This document shows positions 1 to 7,853 of a DNA stretch of 64,000 nucleotides, piece by piece (positions within the stretch are counted from its first letter, which is position 1; each line of letters starts with the position of its first letter). The DNA lies in the NCBI RefSeq assembly GCF_004167675.1, contig NZ_SEZQ01000006.1; one strand, 5' to 3'. A program made the translations under genes and the position numbers. The notes under the pieces are model-generated. The model was not told the DNA's origin, did not search any database, and saw only the letters and a list, made by a program, of their open reading frames with translations. The stretch is from Aliivibrio finisterrensis_A (GTDB lineage Bacteria; Pseudomonadota; Gammaproteobacteria; Enterobacterales; Vibrionaceae).

Positions 1-153
1 CCGCCTTTTAAGTATATCAATATGCGAGTCTGGAACTCCTCGAAGAGCCCACTCGCGAGCTATGCAATGCCAAATCAATGGTTTACAGAATTAGGGTTAT
101 TTAACCTTGAAACGGTAATGGTTGGGAAAGTGTTCACATACGAATATAAGTAA
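1..153 (+). CDS. Group II intron maturase/reverse transcriptase, C-terminal fragment
   Basis: An open frame enters from the left edge and stops at the TAA at 151-153; about 50 C-terminal residues are visible (ending VGKVFTYEYK). The polymerase motifs lie outside the window, so the assignment rests on position: the frame ends five bases before an unmistakable group II intron domain V, which is where intron-encoded proteins (located in domain IV) end. The AMPNQWFTELGLFNLE stretch resembles the tail of bacterial LtrA-type proteins. Partial by truncation at the window edge; whether the full protein is intact cannot be judged. Confidence 0.7.
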   Translation, partial: PPFKYINMRVWNSSKSPLASYAMPNQWFTELGLFNLETVMVGKVFTYEYK

Positions 154-228
154 GCAGGAGCCGTGTACGAGGTCCGTACGCACGGTTCTGTGAGAGGGAT
201 GAGGCGGTAACGCCTCACCCTACTCGAT
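1..228 (+). mobile_element. 3' end of a group II intron (domain IV end, domains V and VI)
   Basis: Positions 158-188 fold as domain V: GAGCCGTG (158-165) pairs with CACGGTTC (181-188), with the catalytic AGC triad at the base and an inner TACG/CGTA helix. Domain VI follows, with GAGGCG (201-206), a GTAA loop and CGCCTC (211-216), flanked by AGGG/CCCT pairing that leaves an unpaired A as candidate branch point. The intron should end near TACTCGAT at about 228. The 5' end and domains I-III are outside the window. The DNA after 228 shows no obvious interrupted gene, so the insertion site cannot be named. Confidence 0.8.
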
Positions 229-331
229 ATGATTTTATCATCATTAGTATTAAATATTTAATACTCCATTCATTTATCTCATTGTATTATCTGACTGAGC
301 ACAAGGGTGTGCGACTTTATTAAGGTTAGCT

Positions 332-1324
332 ATGTTTAAAAATAAATTAGCAGTGTTATTTACGTGTTTGTCTGTGTTTTCTTTTTCGGCTCAATCAGCG
401 GGTTTTGATACCGTTACGTTAGGGAGTAAAGGGGGGATTCAAGATGGCAATTTAACGGCTTTTTTAATTAAAAGTGAGGAGGATTCTAATTTTGTTATGC
501 TTGATGCAGGCTCTGTTGTTAATGGATTGATTGTTTCAGAGCAGAAAGGAGCATTTAAAGATATTACCGTGCCAGACAGTTCTCCTTACACCAAAGTAGG
601 TTACCTATTAAAGGACAAGATTAAGGGTTACTTTATTAGTCATGCGCATTTAGACCATGTTGCTGGTTTAATTATCTCTTCTCCTGATGACAGTAAAAAA
701 CCGATATATGGATTAGCAGCGACAAATAAAGATCTCATGAAGAATTACTTTAATTGGTCAGCATGGCCTAATTTTGGTAACAAAGGTGAAGGCTTTAAAC
801 TGAACAAATACAATTATGTGGATCTTCAACCGGGCGTTTGGAGTCCGATAGCTGAAACAACAATGAGTGTGATGTCATTGCCTTTGTCTCATTCTGGTGG
901 GCAATCTACGGTATTTATTTTAAAAGATAATGAAGGAGATGTATTTGCTTATTTTGGTGATACAGGACCTGATGAAGTAGAGAAAAGTTCGGCAATGAAA
1001 ACGGCATGGTCTGCTTTAGCTCCTTTGGTAAAACAAGGGAAGTTAAAGGGGATTATTATTGAAGTTTCTTTTACCAACGAAACCCCAGATAAATCTTTAT
1101 TTGGACATTTAACGCCAAAGTGGTTGGTTAAAGAATTAAGTGTGCTTGAAGGTATGAATGGCAAAGGTTCTTTAAAAGATCTAAATGTAGCCATAAGCCA
1201 CATCAAATACAGCTTAAAGAATAGTGAAGATCCTAAAGTAATTATTAAAAAGCAGTTAGCAGAAGCAAATAACTTAGGAGTAAATTTTATTTTTCCTGAG
1301 CAAGGTGACTCACTGCAGTTTTAA
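332..1324 (+). CDS. cpdP: Periplasmic 3',5'-cyclic-nucleotide phosphodiesterase (class II, CpdP family)
   Basis: A 330-residue metallo-beta-lactamase-fold enzyme that hydrolyses 3',5'-cAMP to 5'-AMP. A Sec signal peptide covers residues 1-23 (hydrophobic core, AQSA end), so it acts in the periplasm. The class II PDE signature HAHLDH starts at about residue 104 and supplies the metal ligands; further candidate ligand regions are SLPLSHSGG, YFGDTG and FGHLTP. Length and layout match CpdP of Vibrio fischeri, which lets that organism use extracellular cAMP; that role is family knowledge. It stands alone between the intron remnant and a bidirectional terminator. The ATG at 332 is chosen because it gives a complete signal peptide. 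Confidence 0.9.
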   Translation: MFKNKLAVLFTCLSVFSFSAQSAGFDTVTLGSKGGIQDGNLTAFLIKSEEDSNFVMLDAGSVVNGLIVSEQKGAFKDITVPDSSPYTKVGYLLKDKIKGYFISHAHLDHVAGLIISSPDDSKKPIYGLAATNKDLMKNYFNWSAWPNFGNKGEGFKLNKYNYVDLQPGVWSPIAETTMSVMSLPLSHSGGQSTVFILKDNEGDVFAYFGDTGPDEVEKSSAMKTAWSALAPLVKQGKLKGIIIEVSFTNETPDKSLFGHLTPKWLVKELSVLEGMNGKGSLKDLNVAISHIKYSLKNSEDPKVIIKKQLAEANNLGVNFIFPEQGDSLQF

Positions 1325-1357
1325 AACAAGCTAATTTAGTTCATATTAAAAAAGAAC

Positions 1358-1392
1358 AGCCTGCTTAATGAAGATTGAGCAGGCTATTTTTT
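1358..1392. terminator. Bidirectional terminator between cpdP and the DUF417 gene
   Basis: AGCCTGCT (1358-1365) pairs with AGCAGGCT (1378-1385), followed by a T-rich run to the right and preceded by an A-rich run on the left. It lies between two convergent genes and can serve both. Confidence 0.85.
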
Positions 1393-1394
1393 AT

Positions 1395-1850
1395 CTATAA
1401 TAGGTGTTTTTTATTATGCTCAATCACAAGTAGTGATACCGAGATAAACACAATGTCTTTAAGTAAAAAGAAGTTGGTTGTTAATACGCCATCAACGACT
1501 TTCCATGTATTAGGTGTCGTTGCTAAAAAGCTAAGTGTGGCAATAAATGTAAGCAGAGCAAGAATACCTGAATAGTAACCAATTTTAGGCTTAACAAAAC
1601 CAACAATAAGTCCTATTGCAATCACAATTTCAGTCAAGCCAATGATATTTGATACCATTTGTACTGACATAAATCTGTATATCCAACCCATTAAAGGGTG
1701 GTTTGCCACTAATGGTTCGATAGCCGCCGCTTCTGTTGGGGTAAATTTAAAAATACCTATCCAAAGTAGGGTAAGTACGACACCAAAGACACCAATTTTA
1801 TAACCTAACGAGGTTTCTGCTGAGATGGCTTTACAAGTTTTAGTATTCAT
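1395..1850 (-). CDS. DUF417 (YkgB/RclC-like) inner-membrane protein
   Basis: A 151-residue protein with about four membrane segments (roughly residues 18-36, 65-85, 90-112 and 125-145). The LLWIGIFKFTPTEAAAIEPLV stretch, followed by a region ending SPLMGW-like (here NHPLMGWIYRFM), is typical of DUF417. The family includes E. coli RclC/YkgB, part of the reactive-chlorine response; the biochemical function is unknown. It diverges from the TetR gene at 1981 across a 130-bp region with a 31-bp near-perfect palindrome (1868-1898) sitting just upstream of its start, so TetR repression is likely. I infer an oxidative or electrophile stress role from family and neighbours only. Confidence 0.8.
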   Translation of the reverse strand: MNTKTCKAISAETSLGYKIGVFGVVLTLLWIGIFKFTPTEAAAIEPLVANHPLMGWIYRFMSVQMVSNIIGLTEIVIAIGLIVGFVKPKIGYYSGILALLTFIATLSFLATTPNTWKVVDGVLTTNFFLLKDIVFISVSLLVIEHNKKHLL

Positions 1851-1867
1851 TTTTATCTCTTGACCTT

Positions 1868-1898
1868 TAAATTAAACTAAACTGTTTAGTTTAATTTA
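1868..1898. promoter_or_regulatory. Palindromic TetR-type operator O1
   Basis: Two perfect 15-base arms (left TAAATTAAACTAAAC, right GTTTAGTTTAATTTA) surround one central T. It lies between the divergent DUF417 and tetR genes. The same sequence recurs at 3082-3114 and in partial form at 1931-1948. Confidence 0.8.
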
Positions 1899-1930
1899 TC
1901 GTTTATTTTGATACTGTCAATCAGTTTTTG

Positions 1931-1948
1931 AACTAAACAGTTTATTTT
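1931..1948. promoter_or_regulatory. Partial TetR-type operator O2
   Basis: AACTAAACAGTTTATTTT repeats the core of operator O1 with degenerate outer arms. It ends about 30 bases before the tetR start, in the expected tetR promoter, so it probably gives autoregulation. Confidence 0.55.
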
Positions 1949-1980
1949 GCTAAAATCACAGCATTAATGGAGAGTGATGT

Positions 1981-2541
1981 ATGAAAGAAGAAAAAAGAAT
2001 AAACGCACTTAAAAAGACGATAGAACTGTGCGCATTACATGGTTTTCATGGTACGAGTATGGATAAAATTACCGCAGCGACGGGGTTATCTAAAGCGACC
2101 ATATATAAGTATTTTCAATCTAAAGAGAATTTAATTGCCAATGCATTAGAGTTGTTTAGCCAACAATCTCTTTCTCATGTCCAAGCTTTGTTTGAAAATA
2201 CAGAACTAACATTAGAAGAAAAAATTGCGTTTCGTTTTGAAGGTCTTGCTGGGTGTATTGATATCGAGTCATTTAACGGTTGTTATTTTCAATTGGCATA
2301 CAGTGAATACAGCAGTGAAGATCAAGGTATTACTGAGGTAAGCGCGCAATACAAACAGCGCACACAAGAGCTATTAATCGAGTTATTTAAAAGACACGAT
2401 ATTGAAGATGCAGAGTTAAAGGCCAAAAAAGCAGGGCTAGTTTATAACGGGCTATTGGCATCGTTACAGCTAACAAAAGATGCAGAGCTTATTGAACTCG
2501 CTCACCAAATGTTTTTAGGTATTATCTTTAAATCTGAATAA
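1981..2541 (+). CDS. TetR/AcrR family transcriptional regulator
   Basis: 186 residues. The N-terminal helix-turn-helix spans about residues 8-55 (GFHGTSMDKITAATGLSKAT then IYKYFQSKENL), typical of TetR. The C-terminal half is an all-helical ligand/dimer domain. Cysteines are C17, C92 and C101. RBS GGAGAG lies eight bases before the ATG. The palindromes at 1868-1898, 1931-1948 and 3082-3114 make DUF417, tetR itself and the thioredoxin-fold/DedA operon its probable targets. The inducer is not known. NemR, a TetR regulator next to a glyoxalase gene in E. coli, senses electrophiles through cysteine; the similar context makes this a testable parallel but not evidence. Confidence 0.9.
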   Translation: MKEEKRINALKKTIELCALHGFHGTSMDKITAATGLSKATIYKYFQSKENLIANALELFSQQSLSHVQALFENTELTLEEKIAFRFEGLAGCIDIESFNGCYFQLAYSEYSSEDQGITEVSAQYKQRTQELLIELFKRHDIEDAELKAKKAGLVYNGLLASLQLTKDAELIELAHQMFLGIIFKSE

Positions 2542-2574
2542 TGTTTTACGTTTTTGTTTCATAGGGAATGAATC

Positions 2575-2955
2575 ATGAAAGTTGCACGTTTAGATCATCT
2601 TGTTTTAACGGTTAACAGCATTGAAGTGACGAGTCAGTTTTATTCGAACGTGCTCGGAATGGATATCGTTACCTTTGGTGAGGGCAGGGTCGCCCTTACT
2701 TTTGGTGAGCAAAAGATAAACCTTCATCAATTAGGAAATGAGTTTGAACCTAAGGCGGCACAGGTTCAAAGCGGCAGTGCTGATCTCTGCTTTATCACTC
2801 ATACGCCCATTAATGAAGTTCAAAGCCATATTGAGTCACAAGGCGTGGCTATCATTGATGGTCCAATTCAACGAACAGGAGCGCTAGGCAAGATAATCTC
2901 AGTCTATTTACGAGATCCTGACGGTAATTTAATTGAACTCTCCAATTATTTGTGA
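2575..2955 (+). CDS. VOC-superfamily (glyoxalase/dioxygenase-fold) protein
   Basis: 126 residues, one complete VOC domain with paired beta-alpha-beta-beta-beta units. Starting RLDHLVLTVNS and ending YLRDPDGNLIELSNYL, it keeps likely metal ligands H8, H51 and E121. Close relatives include fosfomycin-resistance-like proteins and small dioxygenase-like proteins; the substrate cannot be read from sequence. It starts 33 bases after tetR with no terminator between them, so it is probably co-transcribed with the regulator. Confidence 0.85.
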   Translation: MKVARLDHLVLTVNSIEVTSQFYSNVLGMDIVTFGEGRVALTFGEQKINLHQLGNEFEPKAAQVQSGSADLCFITHTPINEVQSHIESQGVAIIDGPIQRTGALGKIISVYLRDPDGNLIELSNYL

Positions 2956-3081
2956 CTCTTAATTAGCAAGAAGCAGTACTTATCTCTCATAAGCATTTTC
3001 TTAGCATATACTTAGATCGTGTAACACTAATCAATCGTAGTAAATAACGGATCATAAAGGTTGACTTAAACTGAAATTCGA

Positions 3082-3114
3082 CTAAATTAAACTAAACGGT
3101 TCAGTTTAATTTAG
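3082..3114. promoter_or_regulatory. Palindromic TetR-type operator O3
   Basis: Perfect 12-base outer arms (CTAAATTAAACT, AGTTTAATTTAG) enclose nine bases that extend the dyad with a single mismatch around one central base. The core AAATTAAACTAAAC is identical to operator O1. It lies 31 bases before the start at 3146, in the expected promoter. Confidence 0.8.
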
Positions 3115-3145
3115 ATAAATCAGTTTGCTGATAGGGGAAGTCGCA

Positions 3146-3730
3146 ATGAAACCAATAAAAATCACATTATATCGCTGGGCAGGCAGTTGGGGCCCATTTA
3201 AAGTCAACATTCCATGTGGAGAGTGCACTTTAACGAAAGACATTCTTGAAGATACATTTAACACTGAGCTTGCTGGTATACCTATTGAGCTTGAAGTGAA
3301 AGATTGGTTGTCTTACTGGTGGGAGCCGTTAAAACTTAAAGCATGGCATGCACCGATTATCATTGTTGAAGATAAAGTGATTAGCCAAGGTGAAGCATTA
3401 AATCGTGGTGTTTTAGTTCAATCAGTGATCGCTCAAGTTGCTAAGCGTGATGATATCAAAGGCAATGTAGTGTTTGGTAAGGCGACGTGTCCATATTGCA
3501 TTAAAGCGAAAGCCGCATTAGATGAAGCGGGAGTTGACTATATTTATCACGATGTTGTGAAAGACTGTGCGGCTTTATATCGCATGATCCCAGAGGTTAA
3601 AGCCATTATTGGTGAGAAAACGCCAGTGACGGTACCTCAAATTTGGTTGGATGGTAAATACGTAGGTGGTTTTGATGAGCTAAGTAAAATCATGAATACC
3701 AATGTAACAACAGGAGAGCACTATGAATAA
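3146..3730 (+). CDS. Tandem thioredoxin-fold/glutaredoxin fusion protein
   Basis: 194 residues. The C-terminal half (about 105-190) is a glutaredoxin with the CPYC active site (FGKATCPYCIKAK), the TVPQIW cis-proline segment and GGFDEL. The N-terminal half (about 1-95) also looks thioredoxin-like, with its own CxxC (IPCGEC) and a later HAPIII segment resembling a cis-proline loop. Two redox centres in one chain suggest thiol-disulfide transfer; partner unknown, no signal peptide. The start is placed at ATG 3146 because AGGGGAAG sits just before it; an upstream TTG at 3125 lacks an RBS. It overlaps the DedA-like gene by eight bases, and operator O3 precedes it. Confidence 0.8.
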   Translation: MKPIKITLYRWAGSWGPFKVNIPCGECTLTKDILEDTFNTELAGIPIELEVKDWLSYWWEPLKLKAWHAPIIIVEDKVISQGEALNRGVLVQSVIAQVAKRDDIKGNVVFGKATCPYCIKAKAALDEAGVDYIYHDVVKDCAALYRMIPEVKAIIGEKTPVTVPQIWLDGKYVGGFDELSKIMNTNVTTGEHYE

Positions 3731-4409
3731 GAAACTGATATTACTTGTCGCTCTTTTGATCTCGTTTTCTGTGGTTTATTTTAATTTTGGACACTTGTTA
3801 ACGTTAGATCAGGTAAAAGCCTTTCATCAAAACGTACAAAGTGACATACAAGCTAATTTGTTGATGTACAGTGCCATTTATTTTGTCTCTTATGTGGTAG
3901 TTACGGCACTTTCTATTCCTGGTGCGGCTGTTGTTACCTTGCTTGGCGCAGCACTGTTTGGTTTTTGGTGGAGTTTATTACTCGTATCGTTTGCGAGCAC
4001 CATTGGAGCAACCATCGCATTTTTGAGTAGTCGTTATTTATTAAAAGAGTGGGTAGACAGTAAGTTTAAAGATAAGTTGGTAGCGATTAATGAAGGCGTG
4101 GAAAAAGACGGAGCATTCTATTTGCTGACATTACGTTTGATCCCAGTGTTTCCCTTCTTTTTAATCAACTTACTTATGGGATTAACCAAAATATCGGTAG
4201 GTCGCTTTTATCTGTTTAGTCAGTTAGGTATGCTGCCGGGTACGATGGTGTACTTAAATGCAGGTACACAATTATCAGAAATAACCTCACTGTCTGGGCT
4301 AATTTCACCGCAGATTTTAGGTTCACTAGCCTTACTTGGTTTGTTCCCGATAATGATTAAGTTTGTTATGGCCCAAATTCAAAAGCGCCGCTCTCAAGTA
4401 AAAGAGTAG
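3723..4409 (+). CDS. TVP38/TMEM64 (DedA/SNARE-associated) membrane protein
   Basis: 228 residues with an N-terminal anchor (about 4-24) and several further membrane spans. The core SIPGAAVVTLLGAALFGF and LRLIPVFPFFLINLLMG motifs are characteristic of the VTT/DedA domain. Members are proposed lipid scramblases or proton-coupled transporters that support envelope homeostasis. Its start overlaps the preceding gene by eight bases, so the two are translationally coupled and share operator O3. A terminator follows at 4501-4530. Confidence 0.88.
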   Translation: MNKKLILLVALLISFSVVYFNFGHLLTLDQVKAFHQNVQSDIQANLLMYSAIYFVSYVVVTALSIPGAAVVTLLGAALFGFWWSLLLVSFASTIGATIAFLSSRYLLKEWVDSKFKDKLVAINEGVEKDGAFYLLTLRLIPVFPFFLINLLMGLTKISVGRFYLFSQLGMLPGTMVYLNAGTQLSEITSLSGLISPQILGSLALLGLFPIMIKFVMAQIQKRRSQVKE

Positions 4410-4500
4410 TAAATAGAGAGACCTATCCCACAATATTATGGTTTGATAGGAAAAATCGTCTCGTAATAATCATATTTATCAATTAAATTAATCAAAGAAA

Positions 4501-4530
4501 GAAGCATTTTCCCCAATGCTTCTTTTTTTT
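4501..4530 (+). terminator. Rho-independent terminator after the DedA-like gene
   Basis: GAAGCATT (4501-4508) pairs with AATGCTTC (4515-4522) and an eight-T run follows. It closes the operon begun at 3146. Confidence 0.85.
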
Positions 4531-4559
4531 ATTTATGGGGGCATAATTAAGGTTTAGGA

Positions 4560-5996
4560 ATGAAGCTTAAAAGCTTGGTATTGAGTATTAGCGCCGTATT
4601 GTTATCGGGTTGTGGAACGATGGTAAAGCAGCAAGAATATAATGCAGATTTGATCATTAATAACGGACAAGTATTAACCGTAAACGCCGATATGCAAGTG
4701 ATTAATGATGGTGTCGTGGTGGTTAAAAACGATAAAATTATAGCGGTAGGTGATATGACATTACTGGATCAATATTATGCGCCAAAAAATATTGATGCGA
4801 ATGACGGTATTGTAATGCCGGGAATGATTAATGCTCATAACCATCTTCCGATGATTGCATTTCGTGGTTTAGGTGAGGAGGGTATCTCTAATCGATTATT
4901 TGCCTACTTTTTCCCGTTAGAAGCGCAAAAGTTAAGTCGAGAACTAATTTATAATGCCACCAAGCTCGGTGCTATCGATTTAGCGCAAAGCGGTGTTACC
5001 ACTTATGCCGATATGTATTATCACATGGATGAAATGGCCAAAGCGACTAAAGAGGTTGGATTAAGAGCCGTACTTGGCGAAACTGTCATTAAGTTCCCTG
5101 TGGTGGATGCTAAACAACCGTATGGTGGTATTCAATATGCTAAGTCATTCATTGAAGAGTATCAAAACGATCCGTTAATCACGCCAGCTTATGCACCTCA
5201 TGCCGTGTACACGGTAAGTAAAGAAAAGCTTCAAGAGATCAATCAACTTTCTGAAGATTATGATGTACCTGTTTTAATCCATGTTGCTGAGTTTCCAAAT
5301 GAAGAGACAAGAATTAAAGATCCAACCAAAGCGGAATCTCCAGTTGAATATCTAGAAGAAATTGGTGTTCTGGACGAACGAATGGTGATTGCTCACGGTA
5401 TTCATTTATCTCAACATGATCAAGCGTTATTAAAACAAGCGGATGCAGGAGTGGTTTATAACTCAATGGCGAATGCGAAAGGGGCAACAGGCATTGCTCC
5501 TGCTTGGGATATGTTTCGTGCGGATATGCGAGTTGGTTTAGGGACGGATGGACCAATGAGTTCAAACCAAGTGGATTTATGGCGCACGTTAAGTTATGCC
5601 GCAAATATGCAGCGTTTAAAACACTCAGATAGAACCATTATGATCCCAGAACAAGTGATCGAGATGGCAACTATTGGTGGTGCAAAAGCCTTGCACATGG
5701 AAGATGAAATTGGCTCTTTAGAAGTTGGGAAGAAGGCGGACATCATCATTATTGAAACTCAATCAGCGAACATGATGCCAAATTATGATCCTTACGCTAC
5801 GCTGGTTTATCAAGCTAACCCAAGTAACGTAGAAACAACGATTGTAAATGGCAAAGTGGTCATGGAACAGCGTCAGATGCAGACTGTTCAATTGGATGAC
5901 ATTCGACAAAGTGTTGAAGCGTTTGAATCAGATATCGCGGATTTTGCCAAAGAGCTGTCTAAAAAAGCGATAAAATCAAAAAGTTTAATGGATTAG
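4560..5996 (+). CDS. Amidohydrolase (TRZ/ATZ, S-adenosylhomocysteine/MTA deaminase-like) with lipoprotein signal
   Basis: 478 residues. Residues 1-19 form a lipoprotein signal ending in the lipobox LLSGC, so the mature enzyme should be membrane-anchored outside the cytoplasm. The rest is a complete metal-dependent amidohydrolase: N-terminal beta segment (ADLIINNGQVLTVNADM), metal motif AHNHLPM, later ligands in HVAEFPNE and IAHGIHLS, and catalytic Asp in GLGTDGPMSSN. The closest named relatives deaminate S-adenosylhomocysteine, methylthioadenosine or 5'-deoxyadenosine and are cytosolic, so the lipobox is unusual. Substrate not determined. Preceded by a terminator, it appears monocistronic. 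Confidence 0.82.
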   Translation: MKLKSLVLSISAVLLSGCGTMVKQQEYNADLIINNGQVLTVNADMQVINDGVVVVKNDKIIAVGDMTLLDQYYAPKNIDANDGIVMPGMINAHNHLPMIAFRGLGEEGISNRLFAYFFPLEAQKLSRELIYNATKLGAIDLAQSGVTTYADMYYHMDEMAKATKEVGLRAVLGETVIKFPVVDAKQPYGGIQYAKSFIEEYQNDPLITPAYAPHAVYTVSKEKLQEINQLSEDYDVPVLIHVAEFPNEETRIKDPTKAESPVEYLEEIGVLDERMVIAHGIHLSQHDQALLKQADAGVVYNSMANAKGATGIAPAWDMFRADMRVGLGTDGPMSSNQVDLWRTLSYAANMQRLKHSDRTIMIPEQVIEMATIGGAKALHMEDEIGSLEVGKKADIIIIETQSANMMPNYDPYATLVYQANPSNVETTIVNGKVVMEQRQMQTVQLDDIRQSVEAFESDIADFAKELSKKAIKSKSLMD

Positions 5997-6120
5997 CTTT
6001 ATATAAAAACCTTAAGTTTTATAGGCTTAGTTAGGCTCTAAAATATTCTCATTTTATGAATAGAATAAGATGATTGTTTCCCTTATTATTCAACTTTAAA
6101 GCGGTTATCGGATAAATAGG

Positions 6121-6456
6121 GTGTTTAAGTATTTATTGTTAGTAGGTGTACTTTTTAGTGGTACTTCTTTTAGCGATGAATTGTTTGAAAAAGAAGCTGA
6201 AAGCAACAAAGATGAGATATATCGAGTTCAGGCTTATGCTTTTTCATCCATGCCAGAACTAAATTATAAAGTGTGTAGTAGTAATATATTGACACTATAT
6301 AAAATAGAAGATACGTATTATTTAGTGAGTGACTTTACTACTTATGAAAATGCAAAAGACATAGTAAGTTCTTTAAGAGTAGAGTGCGGATTTAAATCAT
6401 GGATCCGACCTCAAGCGATGGATTTGTCATTTACTCAGGATAACCGAGCTTACTAA
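6121..6456 (+). CDS. Small exported protein with SPOR-like fold pattern
   Basis: 111 residues from a GTG start; no earlier in-frame ATG or GTG is available. A signal peptide covers residues 1-18 (LLLVGVLFSGTSFS). The mature part has YRVQAYAFSS near its start, a YYLVSDFTTYENAKDIVSSL segment in the middle and a final beta strand, an order like SPOR peptidoglycan-binding domains. Two cysteines (in YKVCSS and VECGF) could form a disulfide. This is a pattern-level match; no function is claimed. A strong terminator follows at once. Confidence 0.65.
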   Translation: MFKYLLLVGVLFSGTSFSDELFEKEAESNKDEIYRVQAYAFSSMPELNYKVCSSNILTLYKIEDTYYLVSDFTTYENAKDIVSSLRVECGFKSWIRPQAMDLSFTQDNRAY

Positions 6457-6457
6457 T

Positions 6458-6492
6458 AAAATGGGCAAAGGTATTTACTTTTGCCCATTTTT
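6458..6492. terminator. Bidirectional terminator
   Basis: AAATGGGCAAA pairs with TTTGCCCATTT across a short loop, with T runs on both strands, between the convergent genes ending at 6456 and 6510. Confidence 0.85.
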
Positions 6493-6509
6493 ATTTGCTA
6501 CGATTGCTA

Positions 6510-7853
6510 TTAGATAAGATTGAACTTGGTCCAGACTTTAGATCGCCAGCGGCGAGCCATAATGATCCCACGGACCCATTCATCTGCTGCAAATGCTAGC
6601 CAAGCACCAAGTACACCGAGTCCAAAATGAACACCAAGCAGATAAGTGAGGCTAACGGCCACTCCCCACATGCTCAATATTCCCATTTGAACTGGGAACT
6701 TAATATCTCCAGCACCTTTAAGAGCAGATATAAAGACAAGGTTAAATACCCGTCCCGCCTCCACTAAAATAGAGCCTGCGATTAATCCTACGGTTAAGGT
6801 TATAACCTCTGGATCTTGTGTGAATAGGCTAAGTAATTCATAGCGAAAGAAAAAGACGATACAAGTAAGGGTAACAGATACGGCAAGAGAGACCAAAAAA
6901 TAGAGTTGTACGCGAGTAAGAATTTGTTCAATCCATTTTTTCCCTACGTAGTAGCTCGTTTGTATTTGGCTTGCTTGACCGACTGCTAATGCAAAAGCAA
7001 AAGAAACGCGAGCAATATTTTGGGCGTAAGTAAATGCAGTTAATGAAGCGGTACCCATTTGTACAACAAGGTACACAATGACCATTTGTGATAAGTTATA
7101 AGAGAGCATTTCACCTGCGTTCATTACGCCAATATGCATAATTTTTTTATAGGTGGCTTGAGGTATCTTCTTAAAGTTGGCCATTGGTAGTGCAATGTGT
7201 TTTCTGTGGAGCATAATCCATAAAATAATGGTATTAATCACTTGGCTAAACGCGGTCGATATGGCCACACCTTGCACACCATAAACGGGTAATCCAAACG
7301 GTTGGTATAGCGCACAGTAATTACCGGCAATATTAAGACCACCAGTGAGAAGGTTCACTATCATTGGGGTACGAGAGTACCCATTACTGCGTAATATGGT
7401 CGAAAAGACAATACCAAGGGTTACAGTTAACGTGAAAGAGCCAGTAATGATTAAATAATCGTAGGCAAAAGTGGCAACGTCACTTTCTAGTCCATACATG
7501 ATAACAATAGGATCTGCGGCAAAAAAGGCGAACAAACTGAGGCCAAGTCCTAATATCCCACCAAGTACAACACTGGCTACGGCTACATCGGTTGATTGTT
7601 GTGGTCGGCCCGACCCGTTGTATTGGCCAATAAGAATGCCGGTACCTGTACTCACCATCATTGAAATGATCATTAAAAAGAAAATGATTTGAGAGATAAC
7701 CCCAATAGCAGATACTGCCAAATCAGAATAGCCACTTAGCATGAATACATCACTGGTACTAATGGCTGTACGAAGTAAAATTTCGACCAGGATCGGCCAC
7801 GCTAATGTAGTGATCTGCATTCGGCGTTCAATAGGGTTGCTTTTATCAAGCAT
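6510..7853 (-). CDS. MATE-family multidrug/cation antiporter
   Basis: 447 residues with about twelve membrane segments in two pseudo-repeats, the MatE architecture. Early residues WPILVEILLRTAISTSDVFM and the mid-protein segment GVQGVAISTAFSQVI match repeated MATE motifs. Members export cationic drugs or metabolites using Na+ or H+ gradients; the substrate is unknown. It is transcribed alone, away from the TauE/SafE gene, across a 488-bp region that holds a 15-bp palindrome at 7941-7955. Confidence 0.88.
   Translation of the reverse strand: MLDKSNPIERRMQITTLAWPILVEILLRTAISTSDVFMLSGYSDLAVSAIGVISQIIFFLMIISMMVSTGTGILIGQYNGSGRPQQSTDVAVASVVLGGILGLGLSLFAFFAADPIVIMYGLESDVATFAYDYLIITGSFTLTVTLGIVFSTILRSNGYSRTPMIVNLLTGGLNIAGNYCALYQPFGLPVYGVQGVAISTAFSQVINTIILWIMLHRKHIALPMANFKKIPQATYKKIMHIGVMNAGEMLSYNLSQMVIVYLVVQMGTASLTAFTYAQNIARVSFAFALAVGQASQIQTSYYVGKKWIEQILTRVQLYFLVSLAVSVTLTCIVFFFRYELLSLFTQDPEVITLTVGLIAGSILVEAGRVFNLVFISALKGAGDIKFPVQMGILSMWGVAVSLTYLLGVHFGLGVLGAWLAFAADEWVRGIIMARRWRSKVWTKFNLI

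Noticed and set aside
1375..1575. Open frame of 66 codons on the plus strand
   Set aside because: It starts in a terminator hairpin and runs antisense to the well-supported DUF417 gene.
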